Shown in pieces: positions 8,922-17,272 of a stretch of DNA of 60,974 nucleotides. Position 1 is the first letter of the stretch. Each line of letters begins with the position of its first letter. The translations under genes were made by a program, and so were the position numbers. The notes under the pieces are model-generated. The model saw only the letters and a program-made list of their open reading frames with translations. It had not been told where the DNA came from and made no database searches. The stretch comes from RGIG7213 sp045545665 (GTDB lineage Bacteria; Bacillota; Clostridia; Oscillospirales; CAG-272), in contig JAZQBL010000045.1 in the NCBI GenBank assembly GCA_045545665.1, forward strand, positions 1-60,974. Direction: 5' to 3'.

Positions 8922-9120
8922 TATCATCTTCCTCCCAGAACAGATCGTTAAGCGTTTTACCCGTCGCTTTGCATATTTGTATACACAGTTTAAGTGTAGG
9001 GTTATAACTGCCGTTTTCAACAGCACCTATCGTTTGCCTTGTTACTCCAACGGCGTTGGCAAGATCCTCTTGTGACATATCACATTCTATCCTTGCTATC
9101 TTCAATCTTTTATTTTTCAT
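8914..9120 (-). CDS. Small XRE-family repressor
   Basis: This 68-aa protein is essentially a single helix-turn-helix domain (RLKIARIECDMSQEDLANAV, then VTRQTIGAVENGSYNP), with a short tail ending LNDLFWEEDD that is typical of YozG/PlcR-like mini-regulators. Its stop overlaps the start of the membrane protein gene, so the two are translationally coupled. The promoter carries an inverted repeat across its -35 box, which suggests autorepression. Confidence 0.88.
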   Translation of the reverse strand: MKNKRLKIARIECDMSQEDLANAVGVTRQTIGAVENGSYNPTLKLCIQICKATGKTLNDLFWEEDDNE

Positions 9121-9143
9121 TTCACCCTCCTTATTACAGCTGT

Positions 9144-9183
9144 ATTATATCACACATATTGCAAAATGTCAAGTATATTTTGC
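9144..9183 (-). promoter_or_regulatory. XRE promoter with overlapping inverted-repeat operator
   Basis: Reading the minus strand, TTGACA (9172-9167), 17 nt and TATAAT (9149-9144) give a perfect promoter. GCAAAAT (9161-9167) and ATTTTGC (9177-9183) form a perfect 7-bp dyad with a 9-nt spacer that straddles the -35 element. It is a likely operator for the XRE protein. Confidence 0.7.
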
Positions 9184-9203
9184 ATTTTTCTTTTCACAGA
9201 TTA

Positions 9204-9233
9204 CAAAAAGCAGGAGCGTTCAGCTCCTGCTCT
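9204..9233 (-). terminator. Intrinsic terminator of the yicC-rsgA operon
   Basis: On the minus strand, AGCAGGAGC, a 5-nt loop, GCTCCTGCT and TTTTTG follow directly after the rsgA stop. This marks the end of the long housekeeping operon. Confidence 0.88.
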
Positions 9234-10129
9234 TACTGCCAGTCTTTTTTATCTTTTATATCCGAATATATCGACATATAGCTTTCGTGGCGTGTTCTTT
9301 GTATTTTGCCTTCTTCTACAAGCTGTGACACGATACAGCCGTCCTCGCCCGTATGTGAGCATTTTTTATATTTGCATTTGAACAAATATTCCTCAAATTC
9401 GGGAAAAAGGTACGGAAGATCTTCTTTTTTAAAGAAATCGAAATGTTCAAAGTCGAGCATACTGAATCCCGGTGTATCGGCAAAAAATGCGTTTTCGGAA
9501 ACCTTATGAAGCTGTACACGGCGTGTCGTATTTTTTCCGCGTTCTATCTTTGCGCTTATCTGTCCTACCTCGCAGTCAAGCTCGGGAAACAGTGCGTTTA
9601 AAAGCGTTGACTTTCCGACACCCGATTCACCCGAAAAAACACAGATACCGCCTTTTGTTTTGCAAAACTCCGAAAGCTCATCTATACCCGTATTTTGTTT
9701 GGCGGACGTTACGAACACGTCGTATCCCACGTTTTTGTAGGTTTTCAAAAATTCATCCGCAACCGTATCTGCAAGCTCGGATTTTGTGATAACTATCACG
9801 GGATTTATTCCGTTGTGCTCACATATAGCGCACAGCTTATCGCAGAAAAGATAAGAAGGCGTCGGGCTTGCCGCCGCACACACGATAAACATCGTATCAA
9901 TATTTGCAAGCGGAGGTCTTATAAGAGAATTCTTTCTTTGCAATATCTCATCTATAAAATATTCTCCGCCGCTTTTTTTAAGTACGACCGAATCCCCCGG
10001 CAGAGGTGTTATCTTTTCGTGTCTGAAAAGTCCCCTCGCCGAACATTTTTTATATTCTTCCCCGTCGGGTGTCAGAATGGAATACTTTCCTCCGACTCCC
10101 GACGTTATAATTCCTTTTATTTCTGTCAT
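9233..10129 (-). CDS. rsgA: Ribosome small-subunit-dependent GTPase A
   Basis: This 298-aa circularly permuted GTPase checks late 30S maturation. An N-terminal OB fold (GIITSGVGGKYSIL) is followed by the permuted G domain with G1 at GESGVGKSTLLN and G3 at DTPGFS. A C-terminal zinc module has the C-x4-C-x-H-x5-C arrangement (CKYKKCSHTGEDGC). The start at 10129 is preferred over an in-frame ATG 33 nt upstream because it gives the family N-terminus and sits one nt after the kinase stop (TGATATG), implying translational coupling. It is the last gene of the operon. The rpe and thiN genes that often follow in Bacilli are absent. Confidence 0.95.
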   Translation of the reverse strand: MTEIKGIITSGVGGKYSILTPDGEEYKKCSARGLFRHEKITPLPGDSVVLKKSGGEYFIDEILQRKNSLIRPPLANIDTMFIVCAAASPTPSYLFCDKLCAICEHNGINPVIVITKSELADTVADEFLKTYKNVGYDVFVTSAKQNTGIDELSEFCKTKGGICVFSGESGVGKSTLLNALFPELDCEVGQISAKIERGKNTTRRVQLHKVSENAFFADTPGFSMLDFEHFDFFKKEDLPYLFPEFEEYLFKCKYKKCSHTGEDGCIVSQLVEEGKIQRTRHESYMSIYSDIKDKKDWQ

Positions 10130-10130
10130 A

Positions 10131-11975
10131 TCAAAAAGGCCACGGAAAATCCCATCCGCCATCGTCTTCTTCCGCTTCTTCTCCCGTTTCTTCTTTCGTT
10201 TCGGGCGCTTCCGTTTCCGGAGCCTCCGTTTCTATCGGTCCTTCGCTCAATATAAGATCTACCACCGTATTGACGGGAATATTCGTATTTGCGTCAACGC
10301 TTTGCTTTATGACAGCATCTCTCGGATATTCTTCATTCGGCAAATATTTTATTTCACCTATTACAAGCCCTTTGGATATGATATCTCTTATTGCATCCGT
10401 TCCGTCTGTGCCGATAAGATTGGGCATTTTGACAGTAACTGTTTTTTCGCCCCTGCTGACGTACAAGGTTATGACGGCATCAAGCTCTACCTGTGCTCCT
10501 GAAGGAGGATCGCTTTTTATAACGTACCCTTCGGGGATCGCATCGTTATATTCCCTTATTTCCTTAAATGTGAACGAATACTGATTATTAACGATTATAT
10601 CCCTTGACTTTTCCATTGTAAAGTCGGGCAGTGCCACCGTCTGTTCGCCCTCGTATATATAGAACGTGATTTCTATTTTTTCGCTTGACGGATCGTATTT
10701 CACGGTCTTTGCGCTGTCCTGTTTTTGAACTACGAGGTCAGTTCCGCTCGGCCGTATTATTGAGATATTCTGTGTAACGATCGTACCTATCGGAATAGTT
10801 TCATCACCCGGTCCCGGCTTTGTTACGACCGAATACCCGAAGTCCTCAAGCTGTGCTTTAAGACTGTCGGAATATTTGACACCCGTGTAAAGATCTATTT
10901 CGATCTCCTTATGTGTCGTGTCGTTCATAGATCCCGCAAGCTGATAAAATATTATTATCGCAACGATAGCAACCACTATAAGGAAAGCCGAAAGGACACC
11001 GTACACCGTCGGCATAAGCATCGTTCCTCTTACGACGACACGTTTTTTGGATCCGTCTTTTTCCTCTTTTTTGCTTTCCTTTTTCTTGTCTGCCGCTTTT
11101 TTCACTGCTGCCGCCTCGGGCGCTCTGAAACGTATTGCGTGATTCTCTCTGAGTGCTTTTACGTGCTTGAGCATTTGCTTTGCGCTCTGATATCTCTGCT
11201 CAGGCTCTTTTTCCATAGCTCTCATTATTATCTGATCGAGTCCGTACGGGATATCGCTTTTTATGTTTTTAGGCGGTTCGGGCTGTTCGTTTATTTGCTT
11301 CAATGCCACCGAAACGGGCGTATCCGCTGTAAACGGAAGCTTTCCGCAAGCAAGCTCGTACATAACGATGCCGACAGAGTAAAGATCGCTTTTAGCGTCT
11401 ATCTCCTTACCTCTTGCTTGTTCCGGGCTTATATAATGTACCGTTCCTATTGCTTTATCGTTAGCCGTAAGCGTATCCGTATCGGGTATCTTTGCAATTC
11501 CGAAATCGGCAACCTTAATAAGACCGTTTTTCAGCACCATTATATTCTGCGGTTTTATATCACGGTGTATTACTCCCTTTGAATGTGCGTGATCGAGCGC
11601 ACGGAGTATCTGCTCCGTTATTCCGAGCATTTCGTCAAGCTCGAGAACTCCCTTTCGCTTTGCATACACCTTCAGATTTGTTCCCTCAATATATTCCATA
11701 ACGATATATTTGAGTTTTTCCTTCACCGACACGTCGTATATATTTACGATATTTTCGTGCGAAAGCATTGCGACCGCCTTCGACTCGTTTATAAATCTCT
11801 GAACGCTTTCGGCATCGTTTGCTATATCGTCTTTAAGCATCTTTATTGCGACCGTACGGTTCATAAGCATATCTTCCGCACGGAAAACGATCGCCATTCC
11901 GCCGACACCGCACAGCTTATTTATCTTATACCGCTCGTCAAGCGTTGTTCCTATATAACTTTCGTAATTTTCCAT
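10131..11975 (-). CDS. prkC: PASTA-domain Ser/Thr protein kinase (PrkC/Stk1 family)
   Basis: This 614-aa membrane kinase senses muropeptides or lipid II and regulates growth, division and germination in Firmicutes. The kinase domain spans about 13-275, with ATP lysine Lys45, HRD 137-139 and DFG 157-159. A basic juxtamembrane stretch (290-315) precedes a single transmembrane helix (about 321-346). Three extracellular PASTA repeats follow (about 360-425, 440-508, 510-578), then a Glu/Pro-rich acidic tail ending WDFPWPF. It is next to the cognate phosphatase, with a 9-nt gap and an AAGGAGG Shine-Dalgarno sequence. Confidence 0.96.
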   Translation of the reverse strand: MENYESYIGTTLDERYKINKLCGVGGMAIVFRAEDMLMNRTVAIKMLKDDIANDAESVQRFINESKAVAMLSHENIVNIYDVSVKEKLKYIVMEYIEGTNLKVYAKRKGVLELDEMLGITEQILRALDHAHSKGVIHRDIKPQNIMVLKNGLIKVADFGIAKIPDTDTLTANDKAIGTVHYISPEQARGKEIDAKSDLYSVGIVMYELACGKLPFTADTPVSVALKQINEQPEPPKNIKSDIPYGLDQIIMRAMEKEPEQRYQSAKQMLKHVKALRENHAIRFRAPEAAAVKKAADKKKESKKEEKDGSKKRVVVRGTMLMPTVYGVLSAFLIVVAIVAIIIFYQLAGSMNDTTHKEIEIDLYTGVKYSDSLKAQLEDFGYSVVTKPGPGDETIPIGTIVTQNISIIRPSGTDLVVQKQDSAKTVKYDPSSEKIEITFYIYEGEQTVALPDFTMEKSRDIIVNNQYSFTFKEIREYNDAIPEGYVIKSDPPSGAQVELDAVITLYVSRGEKTVTVKMPNLIGTDGTDAIRDIISKGLVIGEIKYLPNEEYPRDAVIKQSVDANTNIPVNTVVDLILSEGPIETEAPETEAPETKEETGEEAEEDDGGWDFPWPF

Positions 11976-11984
11976 CTTTCCTCC

Positions 11985-12746
11985 TTATTCAAATGAGGTA
12001 AGTATAACCGTTATATTGTCGCCGCCGCCGTTTTTGTTCGCCGTATCAACAAGCAATTTTACCTTGTTTTCATTATTCATATCATTTGACGATACGATAC
12101 GGCATATTTCTTTTTCTTCAACGTAGTTTGTAAGACCGTCCGAGCAGAGCAAAACATAGTCACAGTCTTTTTCTATAACGAAAAAGTCGCCCTCTACGTT
12201 TTCGTGTGTTCCGATAGCTTTCGTTATTATATTTCTGTTCGGATGTGTTTCAGCTTCCTCGGGCTCTATCATTCCGTTATCAAGAAGATACTGCACAAAC
12301 GAATGGTCCTTTGTGATGCGTGTCATTTTATTTCCGTATATCGAATACATACGGCTGTCACCGACGTTCATTACGTAAACTCTGTCGGGAGTCGTAACGG
12401 AGCATACAAGCGTTGTTCCCATTCCGGAAAGCTCTTCGTTTTGCTTTGATTTTGTGTAAACAGCTTCGTTTGCGCGGTTCACAGCCTGATTCATCAAGCG
12501 GCGCATACGTGCATCATTTATATTTTCGAGCTTGCCTTCGGAATTAGTCATCTGTATAAGAGCTTCTTTCATAAACGACGAAAACTCAAATATGGCAATG
12601 GCGCTTGCTTCGCATCCGCCGTTTGCCCCGCCCATTCCGTCACATACGACGCCGAGGGCTATTTTGTCGGTAAGCATTTTTGTGTAGTAATTATCCTGAT
12701 TCAGTTTACGCATACTGCCGATATCGCTGATACCAAAGATATTCAT
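11985..12746 (-). CDS. prpC: PP2C-type Ser/Thr protein phosphatase
   Basis: This 253-aa cytoplasmic, metal-dependent phosphatase opposes PrkC. Conserved PPM motifs are visible: GMRKLNQDN-like at the N-terminus (GSMRKLNQD), CDGMGG for metal binding, GDSRMY, SDGLTNYV and GGGDNITV at the C-terminus. The length fits the Stp1/PrpC family. The kinase and phosphatase are adjacent, as in most Firmicutes, and AGGAGG precedes the ATG. Confidence 0.96.
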   Translation of the reverse strand: MNIFGISDIGSMRKLNQDNYYTKMLTDKIALGVVCDGMGGANGGCEASAIAIFEFSSFMKEALIQMTNSEGKLENINDARMRRLMNQAVNRANEAVYTKSKQNEELSGMGTTLVCSVTTPDRVYVMNVGDSRMYSIYGNKMTRITKDHSFVQYLLDNGMIEPEEAETHPNRNIITKAIGTHENVEGDFFVIEKDCDYVLLCSDGLTNYVEEKEICRIVSSNDMNNENKVKLLVDTANKNGGGDNITVILTSFE

Positions 12747-12801
12747 AGGCTTTTCCTCCTGTTGATCTGTAATCGGTACAGTGTTTATATATACATTAAT
12801 A

Positions 12802-13839
12802 TTATTTGTCTTTGGAGTTTCGGAGCTGACCGCACGAAGCGTTTATATCAGCACCGAGGCTTCTTCTTCTCGTTGCACTTATTCCCCGCTTGGAAAGTAT
12901 CTGTATAAATCTGTTTACGGTACTTTCGTCACTTTTGACAAAACCGCGCTCTTTGACGTCGTTTACGGGTATCAGATTGACGTGCATCGGGGAAGACTTC
13001 ATATAATTCCGCAAGACCTGCCCCAGTCTTTCAGCGTGTGCGGGTGTGTCGTTTACGCCTTTTATCATCGTATATTCAAACGATATACGTCTGCCCGTTT
13101 TATCAAAATAATCTTTGCAGGCTCCGAGAAGCTCCGCTATCGGATATTTTTTATTTACGGGCATTATAGCGCTTCTCGTTTCATCGTCGGATGCGTGAAG
13201 CGAGATGGAAAGCGTTATTCCGAGTCCTTCATCTCTCAATTTATTTATCCCGGGAATTATTCCGCAGGTTGAAACGGATATATGGCGCAGTCCTATATTC
13301 ATACCGTTTTCGTCTGAAACGAGATGCAAAAACTTTACTGTATTATCGTAGTTATCAAGCGGCTCGCCTATTCCCATCATAACGATGTTAGATACCTTTT
13401 TTCCCGTATCCGATTGCACCTTCATCACCTGTCCGAGCATTTCAGACGGTGTGAGCTTTCTTGAAAGCCCGCCGAGAGTCGATGCGCAGAATTTACAACC
13501 CATAGCACAGCCTGCTTCCGAGGAAATGCACACCGTGTTGCCGTGATTGTACTGCATAAATACTGCTTCTATAAGTTCACCGTCGCACAAGCGGAGAAGA
13601 TATTTCACCGTTCCGTCGCACGATATGTATTTTTCTTCGATCTCGGGTATTCTTACAAGCGTATTTTCTTTAAGATATTCACGGAGTTTTTTCGGAATAT
13701 TCGTCATCTCATCGAACGTCTTTCCCGAATGCAGCCACGAAAAGAGCTGTTTTGCACGGTATTTCGGTTCGTTTATTGATATAAGATATTCTTCGAGCTC
13801 CGAAATATTGCACGACAAAATATCAAAAAGTTCAGCCAT
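12802..13839 (-). CDS. rlmN: 23S rRNA (A2503-C2)/tRNA methyltransferase
   Basis: This 345-aa radical SAM enzyme methylates A2503 of 23S rRNA and A37 of some tRNAs. The CxxxCxxC cluster motif appears as CAMGCKFC, with GIGEPLDN and the C-terminal catalytic Cys in NASCGQLR. The ATG at 13839 overlaps the rsmB stop by 8 nt. An in-frame TTG 9 nt upstream is possible but less likely. Translation is probably coupled to rsmB. Confidence 0.96.
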   Translation of the reverse strand: MAELFDILSCNISELEEYLISINEPKYRAKQLFSWLHSGKTFDEMTNIPKKLREYLKENTLVRIPEIEEKYISCDGTVKYLLRLCDGELIEAVFMQYNHGNTVCISSEAGCAMGCKFCASTLGGLSRKLTPSEMLGQVMKVQSDTGKKVSNIVMMGIGEPLDNYDNTVKFLHLVSDENGMNIGLRHISVSTCGIIPGINKLRDEGLGITLSISLHASDDETRSAIMPVNKKYPIAELLGACKDYFDKTGRRISFEYTMIKGVNDTPAHAERLGQVLRNYMKSSPMHVNLIPVNDVKERGFVKSDESTVNRFIQILSKRGISATRRRSLGADINASCGQLRNSKDK

Positions 13840-15127
13840 TTTTTTCAATAACGGCGATATAAAATCCGTCCGTACCGTCCTTGTGCGGCATAAGAGTACG
13901 TGAAGAAATGAGAGTATATCCCGTATTTTCCTTTAAAAATTTATCTGTTTGTGCATCGTTTTCCGCACGGTTGAGCGTGCAGGTGGAATAAAGAAGCCTG
14001 CCGCCGGGTTTCAAATAATGACAGGATGAAGACAGTATTTCGTACTGTGTTTCAATAAGCTTGTCTACGTCCATATCCTTATAACGCAAATCGGGCTTCT
14101 TTCCTATAACACCGAGTCCCGAACACGGCACGTCGCATATAACTCTGTCAAATTTTCCGCATTTTTCCTCATCGACGGGAAGCTTACCGTTTCTTACGGA
14201 TACCTCTATTATGTCTATACCGAGTTTTTTTGCCGTTTTTTCTATAAGACCGAGCTTGTTTGCGTGAAGGTCGTGTGCGTATATTTTGCCTTCATTCTTC
14301 ATCTGTATTGCCGAGGATATGCTTTTTCCTCCGGGAGCTGAGCAGACGTCGCACACAGTCATTGACGGTTCAAGCTCAAGTGATGCTACAGCTATCTGGC
14401 TTGCTTCGTCTTCGATAAATCCGCCGTCACCCACAATACCCGTCAAAAGTCCTATATCTACATTCTGCAAGAGATTTATACCGAAGGGGCTTTCCTTCGT
14501 TTTTTTGCATTTTATTCCGTTTGAGGTGAGCTTTTCAATAAGCTCATCCACGGTATTTTTAAGCGTATTTACACGTATTGTAATATACTGCTCGTTCTTT
14601 TCAAAATAATCGAGCATTTTTTCGCATTCCGCCCCACACGACGATAAAAGCGCTTCAAGCACGTCAGGCGATACCGAATATCTTACGGAAAGATATCCTG
14701 TATAATCATCGTTTTTATCGGGAAATTCAAAGCTGTTATCACGTCTTAAATACTCACGAAGCACAGCGTTTACGAAGGAAGCGGAAGCTTTGCTTACGTA
14801 TTTTTTTGCAAGCTCCACGGCTTCGGCTACCGCCGCGTGGTCGGGGATCCTGTCAAGATATCTGAGCTGATATATCGCCATTCGCAAAATATTGAGCATT
14901 TGCAATGACATATCCTCAAGCTTTTTACTGCTTATCTGCGATATGATATGGTCAAGTGTGATCTTTTTTTCTATCGTTCCGTACAGGAGCTTTGAATACA
15001 GCTTTTTTTCTGCCCCTTCAAGGGAGAATTTCTTAATAGCCGCATCGTTTTCAAGGTTTGAATACTTGCCGTCGCTTTCGCATCTGCACAGCGAAAGCAA
15101 TGCTATCTGTCTTGCTGTTGTGTTCAT
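13832..15127 (-). CDS. rsmB: 16S rRNA (C967-C5)-methyltransferase
   Basis: This 431-aa enzyme has a NusB-like N-terminal RNA-binding domain (about 1-135) and a SAM-dependent methyltransferase domain. CSAPGGKS is the SAM motif, DVPCSGLGV carries the first active-site Cys and STCTLNRAEND the second. The start overlaps the stop of the upstream peptidase gene (ATGA). The length is typical. Confidence 0.96.
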   Translation of the reverse strand: MNTTARQIALLSLCRCESDGKYSNLENDAAIKKFSLEGAEKKLYSKLLYGTIEKKITLDHIISQISSKKLEDMSLQMLNILRMAIYQLRYLDRIPDHAAVAEAVELAKKYVSKASASFVNAVLREYLRRDNSFEFPDKNDDYTGYLSVRYSVSPDVLEALLSSCGAECEKMLDYFEKNEQYITIRVNTLKNTVDELIEKLTSNGIKCKKTKESPFGINLLQNVDIGLLTGIVGDGGFIEDEASQIAVASLELEPSMTVCDVCSAPGGKSISSAIQMKNEGKIYAHDLHANKLGLIEKTAKKLGIDIIEVSVRNGKLPVDEEKCGKFDRVICDVPCSGLGVIGKKPDLRYKDMDVDKLIETQYEILSSSCHYLKPGGRLLYSTCTLNRAENDAQTDKFLKENTGYTLISSRTLMPHKDGTDGFYIAVIEKNG

Positions 15128-15810
15128 CTTCTGTTTCTGTTACCGTTAAAAATTGAAACGTAATAAAGTATCTGCATAAAGGACATTGCAAGTGCGGCAA
15201 CGTACGTCATAGCGGCGGCTGACAGCACTTTCTTTGCACCCTTCAGTTCATCGTCCGAAAGCACGCCTGAGGATTCGATCGCTTCAAGAGCACGTCTGCT
15301 TGCGTTAAATTCAACGGGAAGCGTTACGAGCTGAAAAATCGCTGTTGTGCCGAAAGCAATAAGTCCGACAAAATAAAGTCCTGCCATATTGAGAAAAAGT
15401 CCGAGCATTATGAGCCAAGGTGCAACACTTGAACCGAGATTGCATACCGGAACGAGCGCCGTACGCCATTTTATAGGTGTATATCCGACAGAGTGCTGTA
15501 TTGCATGGCCTGCTTCGTGTGCGGCTATTCCGACGGAAGCTATTGATGCGTTTGTATATACCGCATTTGAAAGGTTGATACAATTCGTTCTCGGATCATA
15601 ATGGTCCGTAAGCGTGCCTTTGATGCTGTTTACCGAAACGCCGAGGACGTTTCCGTATTTCAGAACACGTTCTGCGGCATTAGCACCCGTTATCCTTCTC
15701 GCGTTCAAAACTTTATCGTATTTTGCGTAAGTCGATTTAACTCTGAACTGGCATATAAGCGAAAGTATAAATGCAGGGAGGATAAACAAAATATAGTTAT
15801 AATTTACCAT
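15124..15810 (-). CDS. Membrane zinc metallopeptidase (YugP-like, Zn_peptidase_2)
   Basis: This is a 228-aa protein with an N-terminal membrane helix, a zinc-binding HEAGH motif (in GIAAHEAGHAIQH) and two to three more hydrophobic helices near the C-terminus. This matches the PF04298 membrane metallopeptidases. ATG at 15810 is preferred over an in-frame TTG two codons upstream, because GGAAG lies 7 nt before it. In Clostridia this gene often sits between fmt and rsmB, as here. The substrate is unknown. Confidence 0.9.
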   Translation of the reverse strand: MVNYNYILFILPAFILSLICQFRVKSTYAKYDKVLNARRITGANAAERVLKYGNVLGVSVNSIKGTLTDHYDPRTNCINLSNAVYTNASIASVGIAAHEAGHAIQHSVGYTPIKWRTALVPVCNLGSSVAPWLIMLGLFLNMAGLYFVGLIAFGTTAIFQLVTLPVEFNASRRALEAIESSGVLSDDELKGAKKVLSAAAMTYVAALAMSFMQILYYVSIFNGNRNRR

Positions 15811-15831
15811 ATACAAACTTCCTTTCAGTAA

Positions 15832-16776
15832 TTAAAACAACATATCGCCCGTTTTTATCTGACGTCCTCTTATAAAATCCGCGGACTTCATCTTACTCTT
15901 TCCCTCCGGTATGACTTCTTTTATTACAAGCACACCTTCACCGCAGGCAACGTGTATCTCCGATTTTTTATCATCGCAAAGTATCACACATCCGTCGGGT
16001 GAACCGCTGTCCTTTACAGTATATGAAGACGATGCTATTTTAAGCATTTTTCTGCCCTTTGCAGTTTCAATATATCCGTATGCGCTGAGTGACGGATATA
16101 CACCTCTTATAAGATCGTGTATCTTCTTTGCAGGCATTGAAAAATCTATTTTAAGCTCGCTTTTATCTATTTTGCTTGCGTACGTTGCATCTTCGCCGTT
16201 TTGCGCAACGGTGCTGATGACACCTTTAACAAGTCCGTCTATCGTTTTTATAAGAAGCTCCGCACCCGTTTTTGACATAACGTCAGAAAGCTCGCCGTAG
16301 TTCATATCGGGTGTTATTTCTATCTCTTCCTTTAAAAGCATATCACCCGTGTCGAGTCCCTCTGCCATATACATTGTCGTTATGCCCGTTTTCGTCTTTC
16401 CGTCAATAAGCGATCTCTGCATAGGAGCTGCCCCTCTGTACTCGGGCAAAAGTGAGCCGTGCACGTTTATACAGCCTATCTCCGGCATATCTAAAACTTC
16501 TTTGGGCAAAAGCTTTCCGTATGCAACGACTGCAAAAACGTCGGCATCAAACGAAGAAAGAAGCTTTTGAACCTCTTCGTCCTTCAAGGTCTTCGGCTGT
16601 ATGCAAGGTATTCCCAGTTCATCCGCGCAAAGCTTTACAGCGGGAGACTGCATATTTTTACCCCTGCCCTTCGGTTTATCCGTCTGTGTGACGACGCAAA
16701 CGACGTCGCAGTATTCGTTGAGTGCTTTGAGTGACGGAACGGCAAACTCGGGCGAACCCATAAATACCGCCTTCAT
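15832..16776 (-). CDS. fmt: Methionyl-tRNA formyltransferase
   Basis: This 314-aa enzyme formylates initiator Met-tRNA using 10-formyl-tetrahydrofolate. The N-terminal Rossmann domain has the catalytic-loop signature NVHGSLLPEYRGAAP, followed by the GLDTGDML region and a C-terminal OB-like domain. The ATG shares its A with the def stop (TGATG) and AGGAGG lies upstream. The def-fmt pair works sequentially on the protein N-terminus. Confidence 0.97.
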   Translation of the reverse strand: MKAVFMGSPEFAVPSLKALNEYCDVVCVVTQTDKPKGRGKNMQSPAVKLCADELGIPCIQPKTLKDEEVQKLLSSFDADVFAVVAYGKLLPKEVLDMPEIGCINVHGSLLPEYRGAAPMQRSLIDGKTKTGITTMYMAEGLDTGDMLLKEEIEITPDMNYGELSDVMSKTGAELLIKTIDGLVKGVISTVAQNGEDATYASKIDKSELKIDFSMPAKKIHDLIRGVYPSLSAYGYIETAKGRKMLKIASSSYTVKDSGSPDGCVILCDDKKSEIHVACGEGVLVIKEVIPEGKSKMKSADFIRGRQIKTGDMLF

Positions 16777-17261
16777 CAGTCGTCCTCCTCAAGAGATCTG
16801 AGCTCCTCGTTTGTGAGCATACGAACTGCTTTATCATAGAAAAGTGTTCCGTCGAGATGGTCTATTTCGTGGCAAAGCGCTCTTGCAAGGAGGTCCTCTC
16901 CCGTTACCATAAACTCTTCCCCGTTTCTGTCAAGTGCTTTTACCGTAACTTCATAAGGACGCTTCGTTATACCCCATTTTCCGGGAACGGAAAGGCATCC
17001 TTCAAGCTCCTGCTGCTTGCCCTTCTTTGAAACGATAACGGGATTGATAAGCTCTATAAGCTCACCGGGTTCGACTTCGACGATCGCTATTCTGCGAAGC
17101 ACGCCCACTTGGGGAGCTGCAAGTCCCACACCGCCCGAATCGTGAAGCGTATCTATCATATCGTCGAGCAGGCGTATCACCCTCGGCGTTATTTCGGCAA
17201 CGGGACGGCACTTTTTTCTGAGCACCTCATCTCCGTCTTTAACAATACTTATTATAGCCAT
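16776..17261 (-). CDS. def: Peptide deformylase
   Basis: This 161-aa metalloenzyme removes the formyl group from nascent proteins. All three motifs are present: GVGLAAPQ, EGCLS with the metal Cys, and HEIDH with two metal His and the catalytic Glu. Its length and single-domain form fit the type I/bacterial class. It has a GGAGATG Shine-Dalgarno sequence and lies 11 nt after priA. Confidence 0.97.
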   Translation of the reverse strand: MAIISIVKDGDEVLRKKCRPVAEITPRVIRLLDDMIDTLHDSGGVGLAAPQVGVLRRIAIVEVEPGELIELINPVIVSKKGKQQELEGCLSVPGKWGITKRPYEVTVKALDRNGEEFMVTGEDLLARALCHEIDHLDGTLFYDKAVRMLTNEELRSLEEDD

Positions 17262-17272
17262 TTTTTCATCTC

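Noticed and set aside
10130..10162. Upstream ATG for rsgA within the kinase gene
   Set aside because: It would add 11 residues not found at the N-terminus of RsgA proteins. The ATG at 10129 is coupled to the kinase stop.
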